A DNA stretch of 44,853 bases from Planctomycetaceae bacterium (GTDB lineage: Bacteria > Planctomycetota > Planctomycetia > Pirellulales > UBA1268): NCBI GenBank assembly GCA_011523305.1, contig WTHB01000187.1, forward strand, positions 1 through 44,853. Reading direction: 5' to 3'. The position numbers and the translations under genes were made by a program. Shown here piece by piece: positions 1-7,983 of the stretch. The first letter of the stretch is position 1. Every line of letters starts with the position of its first letter. The notes under the pieces are model-generated. The model had not been told where the DNA came from and made no database searches. It saw only the letters and a list, made by a program, of their open reading frames with translations.

Positions 1-1409
1 GTGCCGGGAAGGACTCCGCGGGAGACACCATCACTCGCAGCTGCGGGCAGGCTCCCTGCCATTCGCAGCCCCATGCGATCACTGGAGGACAGGGCCCGCA
101 GGGATGCCTCGGGAAGCGCGGCTATCGCGGGCTGGTCTGGCTCGGAGGGAATAAACCGCAGCGTTGTCCTGCCGCCCGGCGGCGTGATTGGGATCAGCGA
201 AGGAGAGAGACTCCACGAGTGGTCGGCAACGAGGTGCGCCGGCTGGTCGACGTGAAGCTGGTCGCCTGCAGCGAGTGGTCTGCCCGAAAGACCACCAAAG
301 CCGCCAGGCAGATAGGTGCTTCGGCTGCCAAGAATCCGGGGCACCGTCAGGCCGCCGGCAATGGCCAAATAGCCACGGCAACCCGAGGCAAGGTGACCGA
401 GTTCGAGGAGATCACCCGCTTGCATGGCCAGCGGTCGCAGCGTGGGCAGGCCGGCGAGGCCGCCGCCAGCGATGGCGATCGTGGTCGCGGCTTCGAACCG
501 CAGCGTCGGGCCGGTTAGGCTGAACTCTAGCACGGCAGCGGTGTCCTCATTTCCAACCAGCAGGTTTGCCAGCCGGGCCGACAGTCTGTCGGCCGCACCA
601 CCGCTGGGAACACCGGCAGCCCGGTGCCCCGGACGGCCTAGGTCCTGCACTGTGGTCAACAGCCCCGGTGTCAGCACGGTGGCGACGGGCCGAGCCCGCT
701 GGGCCGGAAGTGGGACGACCGCTGGCGGTGGCGTCGGCGTTGGTCGCTCGGCGGTCTCTCGGAACCGCAGCCGGTCGCCAACGTGCAGCCGGGCCGGCTG
801 CGGGGCGGTGACATCGAAGAGCGGAAAGTCGGTCCGGCCAATCAACTGCCATCCCCCCGGCGTGGCGAAGGGATAGATGCCGGTCTGGCTGCCACCGATG
901 CCGACTGAACCAGCCGGGATGCGGGTTCGCGGGGTCGCTCGCCGGGGCGTGGCGAGCTGCTCATCAAGTCCTGCCAGATAGGGGAAGCCAGGCGCGAAGC
1001 CGATCGCGGTGACGAGGTAGTCCGGCCCAGTGTGGAGACGAATCAGCGTCTCCATGCTGATGCGGTGGTGCCGGCAGACCGCATCACAGTCGGGGCCATC
1101 ATCAGCCCCGTAGCAGACGGGAACCTCATGGGTTGTGCCACCGGTGGAGCTCATGACGACAGTGTGCACCACCTCTGCGATGTGGGCTGTCAGGTTGGCC
1201 AGGCTGCTGATCACGAGGGGGTCGTAGACGACGGTGACGCAGTCTGGTGATGCGATGACATCGACGACCCCGGGCAGGGCCGCAGCCCTTACGGCCTGCG
1301 TCCAAGCCGCAAACTGCGGTGCACGTGCTTCCGCCGACAGAGAAAGATTCGCCGGCCGAATGACGATCGTGGTATCACTAGAGTGATTGATTCGTGGGAG
1401 ATCGGCCAT
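1..1409 (-). CDS. pxpBC: PxpB-PxpC fusion (5-oxoprolinase subunits B and C; KipI-KipA type), cut by the window edge
   Basis: The frame is open from an ATG at 1409 to the left edge, about 469 residues without a stop. Residues about 14-230 carry the KipI/PxpB fold with the signature GFAPGFPYLAGLD and the following PAGSVGIGG stretch. After a Pro-rich linker, residues about 250 onward carry the PxpC/KipA (allophanate hydrolase subunit 2-like) domain, with PGLLTTVQDLGRPG, a GGAAD stretch and later YLAIAGG and LGSRSTY. In the family, PxpA, PxpB and PxpC together hydrolyse 5-oxoproline to glutamate using ATP. Most bacteria encode PxpB and PxpC separately; here they are one chain. Roughly 60-70 C-terminal residues should lie outside the window. 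The start lies 16 bases after the FtsK-like gene stop, so it probably sits at the end of that transcript, although the functions look unrelated. No PxpA is visible in the window. Confidence 0.88.
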   Translation of the reverse strand, partial: MADLPRINHSSDTTIVIRPANLSLSAEARAPQFAAWTQAVRAAALPGVVDVIASPDCVTVVYDPLVISSLANLTAHIAEVVHTVVMSSTGGTTHEVPVCYGADDGPDCDAVCRHHRISMETLIRLHTGPDYLVTAIGFAPGFPYLAGLDEQLATPRRATPRTRIPAGSVGIGGSQTGIYPFATPGGWQLIGRTDFPLFDVTAPQPARLHVGDRLRFRETAERPTPTPPPAVVPLPAQRARPVATVLTPGLLTTVQDLGRPGHRAAGVPSGGAADRLSARLANLLVGNEDTAAVLEFSLTGPTLRFEAATTIAIAGGGLAGLPTLRPLAMQAGDLLELGHLASGCRGYLAIAGGLTVPRILGSRSTYLPGGFGGLSGRPLAAGDQLHVDQPAHLVADHSWSLSPSLIPITPPGGRTTLRFIPSEPDQPAIAALPEASLRALSSSDRMGLRMAGSLPAAASDGVSRGVLPG

Positions 1410-1425
1410 GCCTGTTCTCACTCAC

Positions 1426-4400
1426 TTACGAGTCACTGTCGTCGGGCGTGGCCGGCGTGTCGTCAGGGGTGTCCTCCGGTGGGTCGTCAAGCATTTTGGC
1501 GAAGTTGAATTCATCGGCACCAAAGCCATGCTTCAGCGAAAAGCCGCCGTCGTCATCGGGTGCCGGGGTGGCGGGCTGTGGAGCAGGCCGAGGACGATCG
1601 GCCGGCGTGCCCTGCGGGCGGCTGCGGAGTTTTTCGGAGACATTCGCCAGCCACTCGTCGCTGGGGAACTGATAGGGGCGGAATTTTTCCAGCGTGCCCG
1701 TCTCCTCGTGGACGAACAGGGCCCGCTGTTCGCCGAGTCGGCCGGCAGCCGGGTTTTCCACCAGTTGGCTCGAGTCGGTGCCGCTCATCTGGAAGAGCAC
1801 TCGCAGTTCAAACTCCTTGAGTGTGTTCCGCTCGAAGGTGCGTTGCAGGTTGGTCAGAGAGTCGCACCAAATGATGGCATGCACCCCCACTGTTGGACCG
1901 TCCTTGAGAATGGTCACGAGGTTCTGGGCGGGACTTGCCTTCTGCTCGCCTGACATCGAGAAGCCAAAGTCGTTCTCGTCACGGCGGCATTCACGGAATC
2001 GGCCCAGGTCACGGATGATGACAAACACACTTTCGGCATCGAGAATCTGCTCGTCGAGCCGACGCTGCACCTCGCCGGCCAGGTCAGCGAAGGCGTCGGC
2101 CACGCCGAGCCGCCCGACCGTTTCGAGTTCATGAGGCAGGAACTCCGTCAGCCGGCTGATCATGGTTTCCGGGTGCTCTTCGGCAATCGCCGGCTCCAGC
2201 AGGACGAACCGGGCCGCCTTGCCGATGCTGCCACCGGGGTGCGGGTCACTGCCGGCGGCCAGGCTGACGGTCGCCATTGCCAGAATGCGGGTCGCAAGGT
2301 CTTCCCGCTGGCCGACAATGAGCAGGTTGGTGCCACCCTGCCGTCGGAAGGTGGCAACGGTGGGGTCCTTGATGGCAATGGCATCGCCGAGCCAGGCCAA
2401 TGGGGCGATGGCGGGTTTCCCGCCAATCGTGCCAGCGTCGAGCAGTTCGCTGAGCAGACGGTTGGCTGCAGGGTCAGCAGCCTCGTTTCCGTCAAAGACC
2501 AAGCGGGGGAGCGCCGGAATGTCGCTGCGTGAATCAGCAAGAGCGCGGAGTTTGCCGAGAAATTTCTCCCGCCGCTCTTCGCCGAGCCAGACCACCTGGA
2601 ACGGGTGGTTGCCCTCGATCATGCCGTTGGCGTCGTTGTAGATCGCCTCACCCGGTCGGGTGAGGAGCCGGGCCGCCGTGTTGTCTTCGCTGAGAATCAG
2701 ACTGCTGTCGGCCTCGTTGCACTGCAATGCCACTCGGACTGCCATCTGGCCCATGGTTGCCCTCGGCAGGCTGTACGAGCCACCCAGGGTCTGCGAGCCG
2801 AGCAGGACGTGCATGCCGAAGGCACGGCCCTGACGGACCAGCCGGTCGAGCACCAGCGAGCAGTCCTGAGCGAGTTTGTCGTCTTCGACAAAAAGTTCCT
2901 GAAACTCGTCGATGATCAGCATGATCCTCGGCATCGGCTCAGGGTGGCCGCTAGCACGGTAGCCAGCCAGGTCCTGTACCGACAGATCGCGGAACAGGTC
3001 GCCGCGTCGCTTTAGTTCCCGGTCGAGTTGTTGGAGGACCGAAAGGCCAAATTCACGTTCGCTTTCGATGGCAATGACGCGGGCGTGCGGCAGGCGAAAA
3101 TGGTCGTAGAGTTTGAACTCAACGCCCTTTTTGAAGTCGATGAGATAGAACTGGATTTCGTTTGGGCTGTAGATCAGCGACAAGTTCGTGATCAGGGCGT
3201 GCATCATCGTCGACTTCCCGGAACCGGTCTTTCCCGCGATTAGCACATGCTGGCTGGTGCCCTTGCCGAGTTTCATGGACAGGGTCTTTTTCGCGCCGGC
3301 TGGACCCAGGGGCACGACAATTTCCTTGGCGGTGTCACCCGTCCACCAGGCGTCTTCCGGTGGGGCCACCCGCTCGAAGGGCACTTCGACTCGCTTGGCC
3401 GCGACCGCCTCCTTGCCGACCCGCTGCACAATCTTGGTGAAGGTCTGGTCATCTGGAGCGGTTTCAACGGTCAGCGGCCACTTGGAAAACTCCGGGTCGT
3501 TCCAGGTGAAACTGCCATCTTTCAGCAGGATCGTGGTGGCATAGGACTGGAGTTCCTCAAGGCTGAAGTTCGAGGGCGGGGTCTGTGAGGTGTCGATTGA
3601 GATAATGGGAATCACGCCACAGCGGGCCCCGGAACTGGCAATGCTCGCCAGCCTGCGAACGGCGGTCTCAGTGAAATTGGCCGGGAAGTTTGCGATGACC
3701 ACGAAGCGGTAGGGTTCGGGAACCTCTGCCTCAGCGTTGTAGTCACCGATCGAGGCATACTCGTTCCGGAGGTATTTCTGGATCACCATCTCCATCTGTT
3801 CCGTCACGATGCCAAGCCGCTCTTCGATCTGTCCTGGCTCGGTCCAGATGCGGCTGGAGACCAGTTGCTCGTCGTGATCGGCAAGATGCATGAAGCCGGC
3901 GAACTGCTTGCCGAGACCCAGGGGGTCGATGATGGTGAACAGGCTCTGCCCCGGCGGCAGTCCGGAGGCAATCCGCAGCATCAGTGCCTGGATCAAGGCG
4001 GAGGCGTGTTCCTTCTGGTCGGGCGGCGTCTTGATCAAAAGGGCGGCATCGTCAGGGAAGGTGGTGAACGCCGGCTGCTGCCAGCGTTCGGGCCCGAATT
4101 GATTGAGTTCCGCGTGGCTGGAAACACCACCGGGGATACCCGCAAGCGAAAGGTCGAGCTGGCCAAACCGGAGCCCGGGCGGGGGCGTGGTGGGCAAGGC
4201 AGCTGAGCCGTCGGCAAGGTCCTGCCAGCTGCGGAAGGCGTCGCGGTCGACCGCCTCAGCGGCGGCATAAATCTGCGTGGTCTCCTCGCGGGTGGTCCGC
4301 CAGGCGGCGGTCATGTCGGCCCATCGGGCCGTGCGCTGCTCCTCAATCGCCGTGAGTTGCTTTTGCTGGCGGGCTTCGATGCGAGTGATCTCTTGGTCAC

Positions 4401-5682
4401 GCTTCTGCTCGGCGTCTGCTATTTTGGGGGGATAGGTTTCGTCGAGAACTTTCAGCCCGCGTGCCTTCTTCTCGTCAAGCGCAGTGCAGCCAATCTGATA
4501 CTTCTGTTCGAGGGTGCGGATTTTTTCATCCCGTGCGGACGTTTGCGAAGCCGAGGCGTCTGCCATGGCCCCGTGGCGGTCTTGGGCCTCTTTTGCATGG
4601 CGGGCGGCGAGACGCTCTAGGTCACGCTCAAGCTTCTCGGCGACCGCGGACAAGGCAGCTGCATGACACTGGTCGAGCCGGTTGCAGGTTGCTGCCAATT
4701 GAGTGACCAGCGTTGCGGCCTCGGTCCGAGCCACCCCTTTTTGTCGTTTCTGCCACATCAGCCCGAAGCCAATGCCGGCAACCAGGGACACCCCGGCGGT
4801 GATGGCGGCGATCAGCGCCTTACTGCTCATGTCCATCGCCTGCAGCCCAAAGAACGAGCCCCCGCCCACCGCCACGGCGGCCAGGACAGGGATGACAAAG
4901 ACGAGGGCGGTTGTCCGGTCATCAAAGGCGCGGGCACTGCGAAGTTGCCGCAGGGCCTTGGCCTCGGCAGTGACGGTATCGGTCAACTCCTGGAAGTGGA
5001 CGAGCAGGTCCTTGCCTGTTGGCAGGGGAGGGTCGAGCGGCGGGGCCGTGGCGGCGGTGTCAGGAGGGACCTCAGCGTCCGCGTCGGAGGCTGGCGTGTC
5101 GTCCGATTCAGCCGGCGCGAACGCGATCTCAGCGGCGTTGCTCACGCCCCAACGGGTGAGCAGATCCTGGGTGCGGCTGAGGTCGTCAGCGATGGTGGTT
5201 CGAGTGGCATTGAGCTTCTTCTCGGCGGCCGCAGCTTTTTTTCGCGTGTCTTCCTGTTTGGCCTTGAGTTGTTCACCGACAGAGATCGCCTCGTATTCGA
5301 GGTCTTCGGTCCGCTCCTTCTCGCCCGCCTGCCATTCGCGGGCAATTTTGTCTTTCAGCGTTTCCAACTGCTGGTCGAGGGCCTGCCGCTCAGCCTCAAC
5401 CTGGCCTTCCAAGCGGGTTCGGTCGCGGATGAAATCGGCCTTGAGAGCGGCGGTCTCCTTGTCACATTGGTCTCGGACTTTCGCCAAGGCTGCCGCTGCC
5501 GCCTTTTTCAGTTTGGTGGTGGCCGCGTCGGATTCGCTGCTGATTTCGGTTTCGAGTGTGACGCGGGTGGCCGCCTCCTGACGCAACCGGGCCATCTGGT
5601 CGCGGAGCAGATTGCGGTCATAACAAGACCTGTACAACGGGGTGGATGAAGGCTGTGAGGTGGTCGAATCAGGTGCAGTCAT
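1426..5682 (-). CDS. FtsK/SpoIIIE-family membrane ATPase of a type VII secretion-like module (EssC/EccC-like)
   Basis: This 1418-residue protein begins with a long charged coiled coil (about 30-190), then two membrane segments (about 255-310) and a second coiled coil (to about 480). Three ATPase-like regions follow. The middle one is intact: Walker A GKTGSGKST near residue 815 and Walker B IMLIIDEFQE near 920, followed by the FtsK-type GSQTLGG stretch. The first (about 540-770) and third (about 1110-1380) keep the fold-like hydrophobic strands but show no Walker A. The tail is acidic. Type VII ATPases (EccC, EssC) also string several FtsK domains behind two membrane helices, and they export WXG100 proteins; two WXG100-like genes lie just upstream. 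Unlike EssC there is no visible N-terminal FHA domain. DNA translocation in division is a less likely role, since no gamma DNA-binding domain is seen at the C-terminus. The assignment to secretion is inferred from architecture and neighbours. Confidence 0.85.
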   Translation of the reverse strand: MTAPDSTTSQPSSTPLYRSCYDRNLLRDQMARLRQEAATRVTLETEISSESDAATTKLKKAAAAALAKVRDQCDKETAALKADFIRDRTRLEGQVEAERQALDQQLETLKDKIAREWQAGEKERTEDLEYEAISVGEQLKAKQEDTRKKAAAAEKKLNATRTTIADDLSRTQDLLTRWGVSNAAEIAFAPAESDDTPASDADAEVPPDTAATAPPLDPPLPTGKDLLVHFQELTDTVTAEAKALRQLRSARAFDDRTTALVFVIPVLAAVAVGGGSFFGLQAMDMSSKALIAAITAGVSLVAGIGFGLMWQKRQKGVARTEAATLVTQLAATCNRLDQCHAAALSAVAEKLERDLERLAARHAKEAQDRHGAMADASASQTSARDEKIRTLEQKYQIGCTALDEKKARGLKVLDETYPPKIADAEQKRDQEITRIEARQQKQLTAIEEQRTARWADMTAAWRTTREETTQIYAAAEAVDRDAFRSWQDLADGSAALPTTPPPGLRFGQLDLSLAGIPGGVSSHAELNQFGPERWQQPAFTTFPDDAALLIKTPPDQKEHASALIQALMLRIASGLPPGQSLFTIIDPLGLGKQFAGFMHLADHDEQLVSSRIWTEPGQIEERLGIVTEQMEMVIQKYLRNEYASIGDYNAEAEVPEPYRFVVIANFPANFTETAVRRLASIASSGARCGVIPIISIDTSQTPPSNFSLEELQSYATTILLKDGSFTWNDPEFSKWPLTVETAPDDQTFTKIVQRVGKEAVAAKRVEVPFERVAPPEDAWWTGDTAKEIVVPLGPAGAKKTLSMKLGKGTSQHVLIAGKTGSGKSTMMHALITNLSLIYSPNEIQFYLIDFKKGVEFKLYDHFRLPHARVIAIESEREFGLSVLQQLDRELKRRGDLFRDLSVQDLAGYRASGHPEPMPRIMLIIDEFQELFVEDDKLAQDCSLVLDRLVRQGRAFGMHVLLGSQTLGGSYSLPRATMGQMAVRVALQCNEADSSLILSEDNTAARLLTRPGEAIYNDANGMIEGNHPFQVVWLGEERREKFLGKLRALADSRSDIPALPRLVFDGNEAADPAANRLLSELLDAGTIGGKPAIAPLAWLGDAIAIKDPTVATFRRQGGTNLLIVGQREDLATRILAMATVSLAAGSDPHPGGSIGKAARFVLLEPAIAEEHPETMISRLTEFLPHELETVGRLGVADAFADLAGEVQRRLDEQILDAESVFVIIRDLGRFRECRRDENDFGFSMSGEQKASPAQNLVTILKDGPTVGVHAIIWCDSLTNLQRTFERNTLKEFELRVLFQMSGTDSSQLVENPAAGRLGEQRALFVHEETGTLEKFRPYQFPSDEWLANVSEKLRSRPQGTPADRPRPAPQPATPAPDDDGGFSLKHGFGADEFNFAKMLDDPPEDTPDDTPATPDDSDS

Positions 5683-5723
5683 GGCGTCTGAGAGTGGAAA
5701 AGGTGGGGAGATTGGCAGCCACG

Positions 5724-5960
5724 CTAGAACATGCCGCCATCGCTGACGTCGCGCTCAGCCCGGTCCAGGACCTCGGCAAGCCGCCCGATGGCTTCGAGCG
5801 TCTGCTTTACATCGGGCGTGAGGGGCATGATGTTCTCTTCGTGGAACTTGCGGGCGGTGGCGTCATCCCAGGTGTCGCGAGCATGTTCCCATTTGATGCC
5901 GAGCTGCTTCAGGGCCAGGGCCAACTTGGCTGCACCACTGGAGAGGTCGCAGGATCTCAT
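5724..5960 (-). CDS. Small helical protein, second WXG100-like candidate
   Basis: A 78-residue protein whose ATG overlaps the stop of the preceding gene by four bases (ATGA), a strong sign of real translation. The sequence looks like two helices around a turn, with W31-D-D33 followed at fixed spacing by K38-F39. The WXG100-like protein at 6590-6862 has the same W-x-D-x4-K-F spacing (W43, D45, K50, F51). The protein is a little shorter than a typical WXG100 member (about 100 residues) and ends in DGGMF. Its position between the 205-residue protein and the FtsK-like ATPase suggests a substrate or adaptor of that ATPase. This could instead be an unrelated helical chaperone; no named family is recognised with certainty. 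Confidence 0.72.
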   Translation of the reverse strand: MRSCDLSSGAAKLALALKQLGIKWEHARDTWDDATARKFHEENIMPLTPDVKQTLEAIGRLAEVLDRAERDVSDGGMF

Positions 5961-6574
5961 GATGCCTCTCCGTCAGCGGGCGGATTGGGGGTGTCGAGCG
6001 TGGCGGCGTCCGGGTCGGTGGCCTCATCGAGCTGGCGGGTGACCGAAGCAGCATCACCCGTGCCGCCGGTTTCGCTGCCTGTCTGGGGGCCGCTGACGGT
6101 CCGGTAGTGATCGAGCGCCGTGATCATTTTTTCGAGCCGGCCAATGGATCGGGGGCAGTCGACGTCGATCACCTCTCGGAAGCGGACCAGACGGACGCAG
6201 GCCTCACGGAACTGTTGGAGGACGACCGGGGTCCACCGCCGCACCAGTTCGGCCTTTTCTTCAGCCTGCTGCAGCCGCTTCCGCGCCTTCTCCAGGTTTT
6301 TCTTCTCTTCGGCGCAGGACGGCGTGTTGTCTCCCACCTTCTTGTAGGCCCGACAGTGTTCCAGGTCTTTGATCGCCTGGTTGACCGCCTCGGCAGCCCG
6401 ACGGATTTCGGCCTTCCAGTAGCCGGCCCGGTCGACGGTGATCCAGTCGATCCCCCGTTGCCCCTCGATTTCGATGTCGGCCAAGGCCTGGCCCGACTCA
6501 TGCGCATAGGCGATCAACGCCTGCTTGACGAAGGCGAGGGTGTCGGTCGATTTGACATCAGCCTGCGAGGACAT
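5957..6574 (-). CDS. Coiled-coil protein of the type VII-like module, unknown function
   Basis: A 205-residue protein I do not recognise by family. Residues 1-60 are mixed and contain the stretch GQRGIDWITVDRAGYW. Residues about 50-155 are strongly helical and charged, with a Lys/Glu-rich coiled coil (KKNLEKARKRLQQAEEK). The last 45 residues are an acidic, Thr/Ala/Pro-rich, probably disordered tail. There is no signal peptide or membrane segment. It starts 15 bases after the WXG100-like gene and overlaps the next gene by four bases, so the four genes look like one operon. The ATG has no clear Shine-Dalgarno sequence, which fits translational coupling to the upstream gene. It may be a cytosolic partner of the ATPase or a larger helical secretion substrate; this is inference from context. 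Confidence 0.75.
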   Translation of the reverse strand: MSSQADVKSTDTLAFVKQALIAYAHESGQALADIEIEGQRGIDWITVDRAGYWKAEIRRAAEAVNQAIKDLEHCRAYKKVGDNTPSCAEEKKNLEKARKRLQQAEEKAELVRRWTPVVLQQFREACVRLVRFREVIDVDCPRSIGRLEKMITALDHYRTVSGPQTGSETGGTGDAASVTRQLDEATDPDAATLDTPNPPADGEAS

Positions 6575-6589
6575 GAAGGCCCGGGAGCG

Positions 6590-6862
6590 TTAGCGTTGCT
6601 GCTGGTATTCCTCGACCCGTTCCGCCTTGCGGATCAGGTAAGGCACATATTCGCCGGTCGATTCGACGAACCGGGCAAACGTGGTGAGCTGCTGCTCGAA
6701 TTCTTCGGCAAACTTCTGGTGTTCCTGGTCGCGCCAGCTTGCTGAAAGAGCCTGCAGCTGCCGTTGGACGGTCTGCATCTGGGCGAGCACCTCGGTGCTG
6801 AAATGCCGCAGTCGCGAGGCAAAGCGGCGGAGTTCCTGTGGGTCGACAATGGCCTGTCCCAT
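6590..6862 (-). CDS. WXG100-family-like protein (ESAT-6/CFP-10 type)
   Basis: A 90-residue, all-helical protein. Two amphipathic helices flank a turn at SW43RDQEHQKF, where a WXG100 protein would have its Trp-x-Gly hairpin; here the glycine is replaced by Asp (W-R-D). The length and layout match WXG100 proteins, which form four-helix-bundle dimers and are exported by FtsK-type ATPases. No canonical C-terminal YxxxD/E export motif is seen; the tail is ERVEEYQQQR. The gene is the first of a four-gene minus-strand operon ending in the FtsK-like ATPase. An AGAGGA box lies about nine bases upstream of the ATG. A promoter for the operon should lie in 6863-7064, shared divergently with hemQ. Confidence 0.82.
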   Translation of the reverse strand: MGQAIVDPQELRRFASRLRHFSTEVLAQMQTVQRQLQALSASWRDQEHQKFAEEFEQQLTTFARFVESTGEYVPYLIRKAERVEEYQQQR

Positions 6863-7064
6863 GGCGGTATCCTCTCAAGTGTGGCCCTCGGGCCGAAAGC
6901 GGCCTTGGCCGCGGAGCGGGCGAACCAACTCGCCATCGTTCCCTCCCTGCTATCCTAACGGGTGGACCGAGGCTACGGGAACTGTGGCTTCTTGGTTGCA
7001 GGCCGTCGGCTGATTTGACGGCAGAGACAGTTCGAGTCGTATTCCCCCAAGAGAGAGCACCATC
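6863..7064. promoter_or_regulatory. Divergent intergenic region between the type VII-like operon and hemQ
   Basis: About 200 bases separate two divergent starts, so promoters in both directions are expected here. I could not pick a convincing -35/-10 pair on either strand. No open frame with credible codon use and no strong hairpin is visible. Confidence 0.4.
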
Positions 7065-7955
7065 ATGAGCCAGCAGCCGTCCGCGCCCCCCGCCGCCCAC
7101 CGCCCCGCTGGAGGCCGTCCGGGTGCCGCCGCTGCGGTTGACGAGACGGTCGCGGTCGAGCCGGCCAGCGGCTGGCACTGCACGCACTCGTTCTACCGGT
7201 TTGATCGAGCAATCCTGGCGGCTCTGCCGGAGGCACAGCGACGGGCCGGGATGGAGGCGTTTCAGGCAACCCTGAACGACCAGACGGACCGTCCGGTACG
7301 GCTGCAGCAGTGGATTGTTCCCGGCCACAAGGCCGACTTTGCGGTGATGGCACTCGATCCGTCGCCCCACGCGGTTGATGGGGTGCATCAGCGTCTGTTG
7401 GCCGGACCCCTCGGTCCAGCGATTGTGCCGACCTACTCGTTCGTTGGGCTGACGGAGGTCAGTGAGTACCTGCCCACGGCGGAACAGTTCGCTGCCAAAC
7501 TAATCAGGCAGGGTGAGGATCCTGAGAGCCCCAGTTTCCAGGCCCGGGTGAAGGGCTATGCGGCACGCGAGCCGGCTATGCACCAGGCCCGGCTTGAGCC
7601 CGACTTCCCCCCCTGGCCCTGCGCCTGTTTCTATCCGATGAACAAAAAGCGGAAAGTCGGCGAGAACTGGTTCACGCTGCCGTTTTCCGAACGCAGCCGG
7701 CTGATGGCTGAACACGGTTCCAGCGGCATGAAGTTCGGTGGCAAGGTGAGCCAGTTGATTACCGTCTCGGTGGGCCTCGACGACTGGGAGTGGGGAGTTA
7801 CGCTCTGGGCCCGGCGGCCTGAGTATCTCAAGGAAATCGTCTACACCATGCGGTTTGACGAGGCGAGTGCCCGCTATGCGGAATTCGGGCCGTTCTACAC
7901 CGGCTACATCGCTACCCCTGAAGAGATCCTCAAGCACTGCCGCCTGCAGGACTGA
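7065..7955 (+). CDS. hemQ: Coproheme decarboxylase HemQ (chlorite dismutase-like family)
   Basis: HemQ oxidatively decarboxylates coproheme to haem b in the coproporphyrin-dependent haem pathway of the cytoplasm. The 296-residue protein has a Pro/Ala-rich N-terminal extension of about 35 residues, then the two ferredoxin-like halves of the family. Diagnostic pieces are FYPMNKKR, where Y190 and K194 match by spacing the Y145/K149 pair of Staphylococcus HemQ; the stretch AEHGSSGMKFGGKV with H217 as the likely proximal haem ligand; and the C-terminal DDWEWGVTLWA and MRFDEASARYAEFGPFY. A true chlorite dismutase is less likely because of these HemQ-type residues. An AGAGAGAG stretch precedes the ATG. 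It is divergent from the type VII-like operon and converges on the YdjY-domain gene, with only 19 bases between the stops. No other haem gene is nearby. Confidence 0.93.
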   Translation: MSQQPSAPPAAHRPAGGRPGAAAAVDETVAVEPASGWHCTHSFYRFDRAILAALPEAQRRAGMEAFQATLNDQTDRPVRLQQWIVPGHKADFAVMALDPSPHAVDGVHQRLLAGPLGPAIVPTYSFVGLTEVSEYLPTAEQFAAKLIRQGEDPESPSFQARVKGYAAREPAMHQARLEPDFPPWPCACFYPMNKKRKVGENWFTLPFSERSRLMAEHGSSGMKFGGKVSQLITVSVGLDDWEWGVTLWARRPEYLKEIVYTMRFDEASARYAEFGPFYTGYIATPEEILKHCRLQD

Positions 7956-7983
7956 ATTGTTTGCAAGGCGCGGGTCAATTCGG
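7952..7983. terminator. Inverted repeat spanning both stops of convergent hemQ and YdjY-domain genes
   Basis: The arms CTGAATTG (7952-7959) and CAATTCGG (7976-7983) pair at seven of eight positions around a 16-base loop and include the stop region of each convergent gene. It could act as a bidirectional transcription end. There is no T-tract and the stem is short, so this is tentative. Confidence 0.3.

Noticed and set aside
4663-5649. A 328-codon open frame on the plus strand within the FtsK-like gene
   Set aside because: It is antisense to the coiled-coil coding region, is Gly/Arg-rich with no domain, and has no ribosome site. The minus-strand gene carries clear family motifs.
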